Shown here in pieces: positions 37,660 to 48,900 of a DNA stretch of 64,000 bases. Position 1 is the first letter of the stretch; every line of letters starts with the position of its first letter. Origin of the DNA: Albula goreensis (lineage: Eukaryota > Chordata > Actinopteri > Albuliformes > Albulidae); contig CM040744.1 of the NCBI GenBank assembly GCA_022829145.1, positions 13,092,218 through 13,156,217 of the forward strand. The letters are read 5' to 3'. The position numbers and the translations under genes are program-made. The notes beneath the pieces were generated by a model that was given only the letters and a program-made list of their open reading frames with translations, was not told the DNA's origin and did not search any database.

Positions 37660-38100
37660 AAAAATTAGCTGAAGGACTAGATTCAGAGACAGGATAATGG
37701 AATGGCTGAATTGCATAAAGTTGGACCATCTCTGGTATCTGGTATACTTGTCACAGTATGTAGTCCAGAGGGTGCAAAGCAGTGTTTTGTTGGAGGCACA
37801 GCGGTTTATACAGGATTAATACGCCTCAGTTCCGCAGCCGAGCAGGATTGATTTTGGCCTCCTTTCCCAGGGAAATCAGATCCTTACAAATCACCCAAGG
37901 AAATGCCTTGCCACTCTGATCAATGCTGCAGAAACTCCTGTGCTTTGATGTGCCTGGATCTATGGACCTTCACAGTCCAAGTCAGTCAGTAGTTCCTACA
38001 CTAGAGCTATGCTGTTAGACTGGAGGTGGAAACCAGGCACGTTCAAATATAATTTTCACTTTACGTTGTAGGTTTTTTTAGAACTTTCCATTATCTAGAG
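37660..38100. other. Intergenic DNA after the transposase relic
   Basis: No gene is visible. A stretch near 37790-37850 has a tRNA box-A-like GGCACAGCGGTTTATACAGG, which might be a SINE trace, but no matching box B is found at the right distance. Confidence 0.4.
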
Positions 38101-38104
38101 CACT

Positions 38105-38320
38105 GAAGGATTTTACTTTTGTATTTTTTTATTTATTAATTTTATCTATTTATTTATTTTTTTTTATTTTTTTTTTTTTTTTTTTTACACGCCATTATCG
38201 ATTTATACAGCTGAAGCAATTCAGATGAAGTACCTTGCTCCAGACTACAATGGATTTGCCATACCTGGGCAATGAACCAATGAGCTACAGTCCCAGCTAC
38301 ACCAACGCAATACTACAGTG
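38105..38320 (+). mobile_element. Degenerate fish SINE-like repeat
   Basis: A T-rich lead (38115-38187) is followed by text that resembles a repeat common in fish genomes. The recognisable string of phrases is AGCTGAAGCAATTCAGATGA, then TACCTTGCTC, then CCTGGGCAATGAACCAATGA, then a tail with CCAGCTACACCA. In family members I remember, the same phrases read as a consensus ending in a tRNA-related region. This copy is worn and lacks a clear target-site duplication. The class assignment rests on memory of the consensus. Confidence 0.5.
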
Positions 38321-38329
38321 TCAAGGGTT

Positions 38330-39570
38330 CCACTTCCATTCAATATTTGGAAATATGAGAAAGGCAGACTTCAAGGTTTTAAGAAAACAGAATTAAGTTA
38401 AAAAGAGGATACATATGACAGAAATATCATTTTATCAGAAAATTTGTGCAAATTGTGTTCATTCAGTGACCATCAGTGTGACCACAAAGGTCTCATTTTC
38501 AGTCTTTAAAATTAATATTTGAATGTTATTTTTCAATTATATGAGGTGTACCATTCCCATATAAGAAATGAAAGACAAATACTACCATATGCTGCCAATG
38601 ACAGCAATTTGGATGTTGTAATATAAATATATCTAGAGTATATACCAGTTAAGTGAGGCTGAAAAGTTTAACAACAGTGTAAGTGTGATTCTGAAATTGA
38701 TAAAATGTATTTCGAACACTGCTTTGAACAAATTGAATAATGCATACCACCTCATAATTGTATAATTTCCAATTATTCAATTACTTGTATAGGCTTCATA
38801 GTGATGTGATAGAATTAGGTTACTACATGATTTTATAACTCTGAATATAGGATTTTGCCCATTTTCAAGCATTCTATTTGTAATCCAAAACCATCAATCA
38901 GAAGAAACCTTTCAACAACAAAAGGATGTATATTTAGTGCCCTCTTGTGATCAACAGCGAAAAGACATTGAACAAACGATTTTCCTTTTCACCTTTGGAT
39001 AAATTGTTTTATATTCTTGCATAATACCAATAAATTGAATGAACCCCTCTTAACCAAATGCCAAGCAAGGCAAATAAATGCAAAACCTTGCTTGATGTTA
39101 TTCTAATGCATATCTTATCATAGAATAGCACCAATGGCATAATGTGTCCCATAGAAAAAAAGGGAGAGTTTCACTGTCCACTCACAAGATCACGTGTGTA
39201 TGCTGCCCTCTAATGGCCACATGTTCCATAGAAAAGCCTTCAGCCCACTTAGCCTTATAACACATTCAGCATGAGAATATCATACTGCGCTCTCCTGTAA
39301 CACTTAACACACGACTGCAACTGGACCTTATTGTTTGTATCGATACATTGTGAATTCCCCTTCATTTTTGCAAGAGATTTCTGGACCAATTCAGTAAGAT
39401 TATGAATCACTATACACCTAATTCTAAGATCTCTAAGTCCTCCACCCTCTTTCAAAACGTTTCTAAACAAAATTAGAAATTTTCTATCCATTTTGAGTCA
39501 TTTGTTTTTGCATACATTCATTTTTTTCTTCAACAATGATGCTGACATCTGCACTTAATTCTTTTGTGCT
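38330..39570. other. Intergenic DNA, nothing recognised
   Basis: AT-rich sequence without supportable coding frames or repeats. Confidence 0.5.
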
Positions 39571-39579
39571 TAATTTCAG

Positions 39580-40530
39580 TCATTACTCACTGTTGTGATT
39601 TACAGGGCAACGCTATCCATTTGCATGACAACATTCTTGTAGGGACTCATTAGTGAAACAGAAGACATAAATTCTAAATGTTCAAGCTTTGTGTCTGTGC
39701 AGTTCTGAGCAGTATAAAAAGGTCCATTATGTTTTCAGCAAAATGAATTCTGACATTTTAATTATCATGGCTAAAAGCTAATAGCTGCATTTGGCACACA
39801 AGACAATGTCCAAGCAGCAACTCCTCTCCCTTATATGCTAGGTTTTCCTTTTGGGTGCAAAAAGAAAGGGCCACACATTAAGGAAAAGGAAACCAGAGGA
39901 GGGAATTTTCTAGAATGAGCTCTGACAAGTAAATGTAGCATTGTCCAGCACATGGAGTTCTACTGCTGCTTTATGAAGGGGGAGTTGATACAGTCAAGGA
40001 TGTGTTCTTGCTGTAATTCAAATGCAGTCACGCAAATAAATTCTTTAAAACCTCCGTACCCCCCAGGGTGAGGCGGTTATAGACTGTAAACATCTTTTCC
40101 AGCTCCTTGGACGCAAAGCCTTTCATTTTATAATGACTGGATCTGGCAAAGGATTGGGAGTGCCTGTTAAAAACAGGAATCACAGTCGTGAGCTTGGACT
40201 TGTGCTGGGCGGTGTATATCACAGACATTATGGGAAGCTCATGTTGTTTACTAGAATGGCCACCATGGGAATGGCCCTCTGATAAGCTTATGGATTTTAA
40301 GATGTGCAGCGCTCCTTTTTTCCATATTACATGATGCTGTAAATGAGTGAATTGTAATGTTAAGAACAGCCATGGAGTTTGACAGATTACAGCTGGTGTG
40401 AGTTTCAAACTGAAATGAAATGGGGGGGATGGATTCTGGGACAGCCGCTCAACACAGCTCCTTGATGGTTCAGTTTTGTTGAGCCTCACTAAATCATGTG
40501 GGCGCAGAGTGCCATGGAGAAGCAGCATGG
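39580..40530. promoter_or_regulatory. Candidate conserved noncoding block G
   Basis: Nearly 1 kb of non-repetitive, moderately GC sequence with possible binding cores: ATCCATTTGCATGACA (octamer-like), TTTAATTATCATGGC, CAGTATAAAAAGG (TATA-like) and ATGCAGTCACGCAAATAAA. A 166-codon minus-strand frame covers 40028-40528. It has no domain, no recognisable family and no splice sites of quality. I favour a regulatory block over a gene, with low confidence. Confidence 0.25.
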
Positions 40531-40539
40531 TGGTAACTT

Positions 40540-42140
40540 CCTCCAGTCACATGATACAGTGTAACAATATGTTACTAGCTAACACAGCTGTTTTACTGAG
40601 TGAGAGACCTGTGGCTAAAACAGAGCATCATTAAAGAGACTGCTCAGCCCTGGACAGAGTTCTTTCAGTCTGGCTGTGTGGGGGTGTGTTTTTTAGAGAG
40701 CACCCCATTGTAACACCAAATGGGAGGCCTCAGTTCCGTTTCCTCACACAGTCAGAGCCTCAGAGGATCACAAAAGTACCCTATCCCTAAGACAAACACC
40801 TCTGCAGGACGTTCGCTTGTTCTGTCACTTTAGGGTTCTTTTGAGATAATAGTAGCTTCAACACCGCCTCAGTAAAACTAATCAGAGTGAGTATTGCTTT
40901 GTTTTGTGGACTCCTTCCGTCCTATTTCCAATGTCTGACTGTATGTCAGAACTTCTGGTACTCCCACTGGGTGACATTTTCAAGGAGTTTCATCTCTCCA
41001 GCATCAAATAATCACAAACAAGCATCTAGAGACAAAAATATGGATTGCGTCATCCAGTTGTGATTGTTTTCTTTAAAAACCGAGAGACGTGCACAATAAC
41101 AGCCTGCATTAAATTAAGCCTGGGATAGATGCATGTGAAAGGAAGTGTGCTCTCTTTGTGTTTCAGTCCCAGAATGCATGAGGTTCTTTTGGATCATTTT
41201 CCCTTTTGATATATGCATGAAAGTTTATTTTTTTTAATAATGAGACCTGCTCTTTTAACTTTTTTTGCATCCTTTTGCTTATGTCATTTGGGGTTTCATT
41301 GTTTATGAATGCAAAGCTGGGTTAATGATATATTATTTAATATATTAGCAATAATTCTTTATCAATAACAAAATGTTGTAGAATGCATATAAATTACTTA
41401 AAAGATACGAATCTCACAGTACTCAACCTGCCAACAGCAAAACCCACTTTTGTGTATTTGTATTTGGAAAGCAATGTGCATCATGAATGGAACTCTGCAG
41501 TCATAAAATGACTCACCATTGAAGAAGAGGAAGTCATCACTGAACACAATGTTCTGCCATATACATGCATATGTTTTTTGCTATGATTGCTCTCTATTTT
41601 ACCCCAGCCAGGAGGACTCCTCTGATTCATTCCACCTTCATTTTACTTTTCCACACTGCAGCCACACCACTAATCACACTCCACCTATGTCATCAGATGA
41701 AGGCAAAGTCAATGTACACTTGGTTTGTGCCACTACAGGCACTCAGTTTGACCAGGTTTTTACCTCTAGAGAACAATGACCACCTGGTTAACATTGAGAA
41801 GATGTCTTGGTTCATTTTTAGTTAGGATCGTGGTGAAGATATTCTGGTTTTTGGTCTTCATTCCAGCACAAATTGAATGATATCTTAAGCCAACTGCTGT
41901 TATGGTTCTACTGCTCCGTTCTGTCGGCTTCTCTTTGACTTCTCTAAAAGCTACATATCCTCAGGAAAGGAGGCGCTTGGGCAGCCTCAGGCCATCCTGC
42001 TGTTCCCCTCTCTCAGTGTCATGACTTGCCTCCTCACTTCCTTGAGCTCAGAAAGTCTAGTGATCTGCCATCCTATGAACAAGACATGAACACAGAGTTC
42101 CAACAGTGCTGGGTCCAAATGCATGACACAGTGCTCAAAC
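40540..42140. other. Intergenic DNA, nothing firm
   Basis: No coding evidence. A patch at 40840-41110 with several homeodomain-like and CRE-like cores could be regulatory, but it is not distinctive enough for its own call. Confidence 0.45.
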
Positions 42141-42147
42141 CCTTAGC

Positions 42148-42596
42148 TGTCAGGAACCCACTTAAATTGTTTCATTGATTTTGATCGTTTAATTGTTATG
42201 TCTGATGACCTGCCCTGTTTAACCTGCCAGTTTTCACACCTGTTCCCTGTTTAGTCCCTGTCTGTTTTGTATTTAAACTCCTTGTGCTTATCTCCGTTGC
42301 CAGTACATTTCAGTATTTTTCCCTGTATCGCAACCAGCTTTCTACTCATATCTGATTTCTTGTGGTTCACCCGTCTGTTTTTCTCTACCTCTCTTTTTGG
42401 ATTCTGTCTTTGTCCGATTGCTGTGTCTTCTGGATATCGACCTTTCACCTGTGTACCTGTCTCTGCCTTTTGAATCTCCCTTTTGTACTTTTTCCATGTC
42501 TTCCTGGTTTTGACACTGCCTGTATTTTGGAATTGACTTTCAATAAATATTTGTTAATGCCACATCCGCATCAGAGTCCCTGTCTGAGCACTGACA
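42148..42596 (+). mobile_element. Solo LTR, gypsy/ERV-type
   Basis: A 449-bp block begins TGTCAGGAAC and ends AGCACTGACA, giving perfect 6-bp inverted termini of the TG...CA type. Inside, in plus orientation, are a TATA-like GTATTTAAAC at about 42269, a pyrimidine-rich middle and an AATAAA at 42542-42547 about 50 bp before the end, the normal order of LTR signals. The phrase style (GTCCCTGTCTGAGCACTGACA at the end) is typical of fish gypsy LTRs. No internal gag/pol region lies on either side, so it is a solo LTR or isolated end. No clear 4-6-bp target duplication survives. Confidence 0.6.
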
Positions 42597-42599
42597 CAT

Positions 42600-43470
42600 G
42601 GCAGCCATTTTCATTTTACAAGTATGTGACAAAAATGTCATAGAATTAGAATGGGACAGTACCAAGGTTACAATGGTCACACTCCAAACTTCTGGAAAAT
42701 GAATACTCCTCTGGAAAAGATACCAGATTTTCACAAAAATAAAGCACAAACTGTTCAATATAGTAGTCTTATTTATCATTGCACCATAGGTTTAGACTGT
42801 CAAAACAAAACCCCACATGTTACACAAGATCTTAACAAAAGCGGCTCTTTTTCTGGGCAACATCACTGCAGATGTGTGCATCAGTAGGTGGAAAAACTAA
42901 ACCCCAGACGCAGGGACTTTTCAGGGGTTTGCATCCAACTATAACAGAGGTTTACAATAGCTGCTCTGTGTGTATGCCACTGAGAAGCTTTTGGGGAGGG
43001 TACAAAGGTTGCTCTTATCCAAATATTTAGAATGTACTAGGATGGAAATATAATACCAAATATACAATATCTGGAGGGCAACTACAGTTTATGGGGATCT
43101 ACACCTACTGTAAATTTCACAGAAACCAAAAAGCAGAAATGTGGTCATTTTTATTTTTAAATTGTGAAGCATGTTTGTGTTGCACCTTGATTGTCATTGT
43201 GAGAGGTATGAAAAATTCATAACTAATTTGTGCAAGACTGCATGTTGCCTGTCCCTGTCATCCATCTTTTTAGCTGTGAGTTTTTAACTGAATGAGGAAA
43301 AACAGGCCACAATCTAATAAGGACTGAAAATATTTTTGTGAAGTCATTATGAGATTTCTCCCAAAGTACTGTTCCTGATTTTCGATCATCTTCCAAGTGC
43401 AAAAAGTGTGTGATCGTGGTTAAATAAATACAGGGAGGGGCTTTTCATGCAAACAGAACTACAAATTCAC
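42600..43470. other. Intergenic DNA, nothing recognised
   Basis: AT-rich sequence without supportable features between the LTR and the CpG-dense block. Confidence 0.5.
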
Positions 43471-43479
43471 AGCCTCCCT

Positions 43480-44010
43480 AGGCAGAGATACCGCAAGCCC
43501 AGTCTTACCGAGTTTTCCCTCTACCGTAAGCGGTAGCGTTGTTGTTGTCTAGGGTTAGTACGTTCACTGCAAACTCCCCAGGGTGGCGTGCAGCTAATAC
43601 ACTCGGTTTGCTTGCATACAACATAAAAGAAAGGTTGACGTTACCTGGTTCCCCGCCGGAGCTTCTCCTTCAGCGGCCAACTCGATCTGGTCGACGGACA
43701 GCAGTCGCTGCCCTCCAGCAATCGGTTCGTCTAGTTTTGTTTTTCTTTCCCCCAAAAGATCCCCTTTTGATTAGTTGCTGTACTCGGCCGGTTTAGGGTT
43801 GCTATTCCCACAAGGGGAAACGTGGAATCTAGTGTCCGTAGTCTCCATGGATTTTCAAGTCCCGCTTTATGGGCTTAACTGCAGCCAGCCAGAAACACAC
43901 ACACCAAAACTGCCGCGCTAACCACACCGGATATACCGTCATCCCAGTCGCGTCACTGGGTCAAACCATTCTCATTAAACAACGTCAACCCTAATTGTCC
44001 GCAAGCAAGC
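43480..44010 (-). promoter_or_regulatory. CpG-island-like block, probable promoter
   Basis: By eye about 30 CpG dinucleotides fall in 530 bp, while flanking kilobases have very few. On the minus strand the block reads TGACGCGA (CRE-like) and ATCCGGTG (ETS-like) near 43930-43955 without a clear TATA. A good splice donor follows, CCAG then GTAACG, with the exon's last base at 43645, and another possible donor has its last exon base at 43509. This order suggests a first, possibly noncoding exon of a minus-strand transcript starting near 43.9 kb. An ATG at about 43847 opens only a 24-codon frame. It could equally be a bidirectional or distal promoter for itga2, whose first exon starts 1.9 kb to the right. 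Confidence 0.45.
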
Positions 44011-44014
44011 CAAA

Positions 44015-45770
44015 GTGTTCTAGGGGATCCACTAAATATAAATGTATTATTATGACTAACAAAAAATAATTAATAATATCCCAACAGGCTACCTAGTCTA
44101 TCATCCAGGCACTCTTACATGGTTATCATGTGATTGCACTAGGAAATGCCTGTCTGTAACACTTAGCAAAAACTTAAAAATTGTCTGAACGTGACATAAT
44201 AAATCTACTTCCCCTAAGCGCAACATAATCATGAGTAGGGTTAAGGCAAGATAAATGCATAGTCAGCCGATATATATAGCTATTAAGAAGTATTTTTGCC
44301 ATGAATGACATTCACTGCCTAGTATTCCAACACCCCCATCAATATATTGTTTGTGATCAGTGACCGAAGATACTCTATTGCTAAAATATATATATACACC
44401 AGTACTTTCCTTTTTCACACAGATGGTAGATGAAACAACATCTATCCCTGGTTCCAACAAGTTGTCTTTATAAAGCGGCCTTTTCGACATTTTTTAAATC
44501 TTAAATGAGTTGTAGTTTATCAAAACAAAAATCATTTCTTTTCTTCAAAACGAAACGAAAATTATTTCTTTTCTTCATGTCAGCAGGGAAGCAATTTTGG
44601 TTTTTCTTAAACACATAGGATGTTTAATGGGCAGACATACTGAGGGTGAGATGACTGGAGCAGGATTCATGGTGTCCCATCTGCACAGGCAGAGACTACA
44701 GAGAAAGCTGCATAGCCCGGAGGGCCACATTCTGCACAAGCCATGGTTTGAAGTCCACATACCATTCTCCTCAAGCCCGGTCTTGTTGCGAGAGAGGGGG
44801 ATTTGTGTGTGAGTTCTTCATATTGTCCCACTCCTTCACAAAGTGCTCTGGATCCCACAAAACTGACAAATGCATTTAGAGCAACAAAAAAGTGGAGTTT
44901 AGCACATTTACATTCCAGTGTTTGACTCAGCATCGTGACGCAGAGATGGGCGATTACACAGAAGAAATACTGCTCGAATGCAGCAAGTTTCAGAGGCACC
45001 TGAGTAAATCTAGAGCCTATGTGAGCATCACATTTGTCTGACTGCGTCTCTCTGTTCTGTGTGTTAGTCATTTGATGGCACATTGCTTGGGTACTATAAA
45101 TACATTTGTGACATCTTCTTTTCATATGAAGAGTTGCCCATTTCTCATATCTGTGTCTCACCTCTGTGGCCTTTTTGTGTTCTTTGTTTCCCCAGCTCTT
45201 GGCTCTGTTGTGGAATCTCATACTCCCACAGTGCATATACCAAACAAAGGCAAATCAATGTGTGTCTGTTTAAAACATTGCACTAAGTTTAAACGCTACA
45301 GGCTGCATTGTTTATACATACTAAAGTAAAGACTTGATGTAAGTTCCTTGATATAGTAGATTTTCTACAGTTGCATATGTTGATAGGTCTTTGATAAAAG
45401 TGTAATCTAGAAATGGTGTCAAAATATCCATTCACTGGGAGTATGGCAACTTGTTTAGTATAAAAGATCTTTGTGGTCAGGATATGCATTCCACACATTG
45501 CAAAGTCACACTTATAATACTGTACATTACTTGGTTCAAATCGTTAATGGTGTAAATTATTTGAAATAAAATTTGGGTAATTTAAGACCAGGTGTTGACC
45601 TCATTTTCTTGAATTTCTGTGCCAGATTTTGTCCTACAGTGATTTCATAACAACCAAATAATAATAAAAACGAATAAAATGTAAAGTACATCATTTTCAA
45701 TTAATGAAACTCTTGCTATCTTAATCATGAGGAAAAGTTGGGATCGGCTAATACTGCCCAGACTGTATTT
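44015..45770. other. Upstream flank of itga2
   Basis: No gene is visible. A roughly 30-bp imperfect duplication (TCATTTCTTTTCTT and ATTATTTCTTTTCTT units) occurs at 44521-44577. A 189-codon minus-strand frame at 44667-45236 has no domain or family resemblance and is treated as chance. Proximal itga2 control sequence presumably lies in the right-hand part. Confidence 0.5.
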
Positions 45771-45781
45771 TCAAGGGGGTG

Positions 45782-45940
45782 TTATATAAACGTCACAGCC
45801 CATTGACTTCCCAGCCCACTGAAAGAGAGAAATTCAGCGGACAGTTGGACAGAGATCAATTCGGAGGGGTGAATAGAAGAAGAACTCAAAGGAGAAGCAT
45901 TTCCATTCCGTTTACCAACAATATCTGGATTCTATTAACA
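45782..45940 (+). promoter_or_regulatory. itga2: itga2 core promoter and 5' UTR
   Basis: A clear TATA box (TATATAAA, 45783-45790) is followed directly by a CRE-like AACGTCAC (45790-45797). If the usual 25-30-bp spacing holds, transcription starts near 45812-45820. That leaves a purine-rich 5' UTR of about 120 bp before the ATG at 45940. The start context ATTAACATGG is acceptable for vertebrates (A at -3, G at +4). The transcription start is inferred, not observed. Confidence 0.55.
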
Positions 45941-45985
45941 TGGATTCTTTCGTAAAGGATATTGTGCTGCAACTTCTCATCATAA
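45940..45985 (+). CDS. itga2: itga2 exon 1: start codon and signal peptide
   Basis: Encodes residues 1-15 plus the first base of codon 16: MDSFVKDIVLQLLII, the hydrophobic core of the secretory signal. The donor is A/GTAAGT. With exon 2 the signal ends at about Cys24, and the mature chain starts FNVG, matching the YNVG/FNVD start of collagen-binding alpha subunits. Confidence 0.85.
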
Positions 45986-48900
45986 GTAAGTTAGAGTTTT
46001 CTAAGATGGGAATTGTCCATCTCTGAACATATACAATGTTCGCAAGAGAAAAAAAAAGTCATTTTTGATGTAATGTAACATTTAATTGTAGAAAATGACA
46101 TGTTAATAACGTGTCTCCTATTACAAAAGAGAATAGGGTGGAATTAAATATTTTCTGTTTCAATGACCCTAAAAAAATGTTGTTATTGGTCTTGTTTACA
46201 ATAGTGAAAGCAGCGTGTTGCACTGGAATTTCATTCATAAGTTTTTTTTTTCCTCTGGCAGCCTTCTGCTGGAAGATAATGTAAATACATTTATTTCCCG
46301 AATTAGCACTCGTTCAAATTTATTTCTGATGCGATTTCCTTTACAGGCTCTAGAAAGAGCGTCTTGATTTGGGCTGTTAATTGATATTTACGGCCGGAAA
46401 AGTACTTTCGTGAAATAGCTTCACCATGTTAAGAGGCTTGTATTATTGTTGGTTGTGTTTCAGTAAAATGTAAATCATTATGGACAGAACACGTGCCACT
46501 TCGCCTTCCAAAGAAAACGCTATGATGATAACATTAAACTGGAAAGCAAAACTTGATTACTAGCGAGCTTTGAATCCGAAAAGTCACTGTGAACAAAAAT
46601 GTCACGGTCGTTTAGTTTTATCCGTTTCATTTTACTGTTCATAAAACTTGACAAAAACCCCTAGAAAAAAATCGCACGCACATTATACAATACAAAGCCT
46701 ATGAGAACCGACAGGACAACATTCTGACAAGACGGTATGTATAGAGGCAAGGTGTGCCACTGTGAGACCAGGGAAGTAAGAAACGTGAAGGCAGTGACAG
46801 TTTAGTCCCCTCATGGTCACAAGTCTGTGTGACTGTTCTCCTTTAGATGAAGGGGTTTTCCATTTTACTTGTTAATCATACACCTCTAAGTGTAAGGTTT
46901 CATCTTTATGCATTGCACAGCTAGCCACTCAGTACCCGGTTGTTTTAACAGTTTTTATCTTTAATATTGTGCTTATTCATGTCCAGGAGATAATGAAATA
47001 TTATGACTAAACCCTAACCAGCAAGTGTGACACATCAGTGGTGAGTATAAAATATGGGCTTTGTCATGGGCTTTTCCAAGGTCTACCTGTTGCTGACTCA
47101 TCCTTTGAAAGAACTGTGCTAGTGAGTGTGATGGCAGCACAGTCTGCATGAACAAGTATCAAGTATGGAGGCATTCATTCACCAGGGAGGTCCCTGTCCC
47201 AACATTCACTAGGGACCCCTGCAGGTGTCCATGGGCAAGGTCGTAGATGCAATAAAATACAAACATCTGCAACATCAAGCTCATTCTAAAGGATGCCAGG
47301 ACAATTGGAACACAGCAATGACCATACACATGAACAATGCAGTCACCAGAGAGTAATGAAAGGAATTATTGGGCATTATTTAGCTTTTTTGCTGCTTTAG
47401 GGCTCCAGGACCCACCCTGACTACCAACACCCTAACAGCTGAAAATGTTCAAAGTGCACATGTTAGTGATAACTGTCCATGTTGGGAGGACCCAAGATGT
47501 CTGTTTCAATTCAGCTTATTGTAATTACCAAGGCATTATCCACCACAAGTTTAAGAAACAATAGTCCCCTTTTGTATTAAAAAAACATGCAGAAGGTCCT
47601 GGATTTCATTGTGTAAAGGTTTACAGCACACATTAAAATACAAATTCAAAGATTGTATTAATGGCCAGTGAGGTAATGGCATTCAAGTCATGTCGGTAAA
47701 TGGCAAGATTTTGAGCCTTCTAGCAAATAATGAAACTGTGATCTATATTTGTTGGTGTTTTGCCTAGATGGAAAGTATATTCACTTTTAATAATCTGTGA
47801 AATATTATGTATAACAGTGTGAATATATTATCACATCATGTTGTGCAGGAAACTGTACATCAGTACTATAGTGCTGTAGAAAGAAATGCAAACCACTTTT
47901 GACAGAAGGTGTCATTGTTGTTTAAGGTTGTTCATAGTGTCAGGAACTTGCATTACAAACGTTTTTTACTTGTAAGTAGCTATTGCTTAAACACTGGAAA
48001 TCTGGAAAGCTTGATAATCTATGGTAAGATTAATGATATGTTTCTCTGTGGTGCTTTATTTAGGAGATAAGATCCAGAGCTGTGATTTCCTATTGAATGA
48101 ATTTAACCTTTGACCTCTGCAGTGAGGCATCAATGGAACCATTGCAAGCTCAGTAAAGCTCATTCCATTTGGCATTTGTTTAAAATGAAAGACTTAGAAA
48201 ATGTATATGTATGATTTGCAGCATGCTGTATGTTGTGCGTGTGTGTGTGTGTGTGCGTGTGTGTGTTTTAGTGCAGCCTCTGCATGTTTTACTCTGAGGA
48301 TGACATTGAAGCATTAGTCTTGTTCCGGTTCATTAAATGTGCTAAAAGCCTGTTATGCTCTGTGTGCTCCGATCCTCTATGTTAATCGAGTTTGTCATTT
48401 TTTAGGTAAGGATCCTTTTGTATTCAGCATATCCTTTTCCTGGCAGCTGACATCAGGGGATTGAGTTCCAGTACATCTCTCCTTCTTATGTTGGTTAGAT
48501 AAAAATGCCTTACCAAGTCAGTAAACTGTGCTAAGGGGGATGCAGAACAAGGACTCAGTTTTGTTTTTCAAGTGCACAGCATAAGAGAGGAGGGCTTGAC
48601 TTTAGTCATGCATTGTAATGCCAAGTCCAGATAAGATAAATAAAATTAACATAATAGCTTTCCTTTACACTGTATATGACCTGGGTGGAGAGGAGAATTA
48701 CTTAATCTGAAGTAACTTTGGGCGGTGCCATGCATAGCCTATCTTTGTAATATAACCATGTTAAATTTAATGTTTCTCTGGTGAGCATGTACAGTAAAAG
48801 TGGGCTCAGATAAAAAACATGGCCAAACTTGATGACTTAATGTTTTCAGAGGGAAATTATTTCTGTGTTGGGTGTTGTAGTTTCCAAGATTCAACATGTC

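Noticed and set aside
39255..39491. 78-codon minus-strand frame suggestive of a retroelement fragment
   Set aside because: The resemblance to reverse-transcriptase-type text is too weak to support; no catalytic motif is present.
42267..42643. Plus- and minus-strand frames near 42.3-42.6 kb
   Set aside because: They lie inside the solo LTR and read across its pyrimidine-rich part; not genes.
43539..43796. 85-codon plus-strand frame in the CpG-dense block
   Set aside because: No family resemblance; CpG-rich sequence is poor in stop codons, which accounts for the open frame.
44667..45236. 189-codon minus-strand open frame upstream of itga2
   Set aside because: No domain, no biased composition typical of protein and no recognisable family; basic/cysteine-scattered text as expected by chance. 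It opposes the itga2 promoter region.
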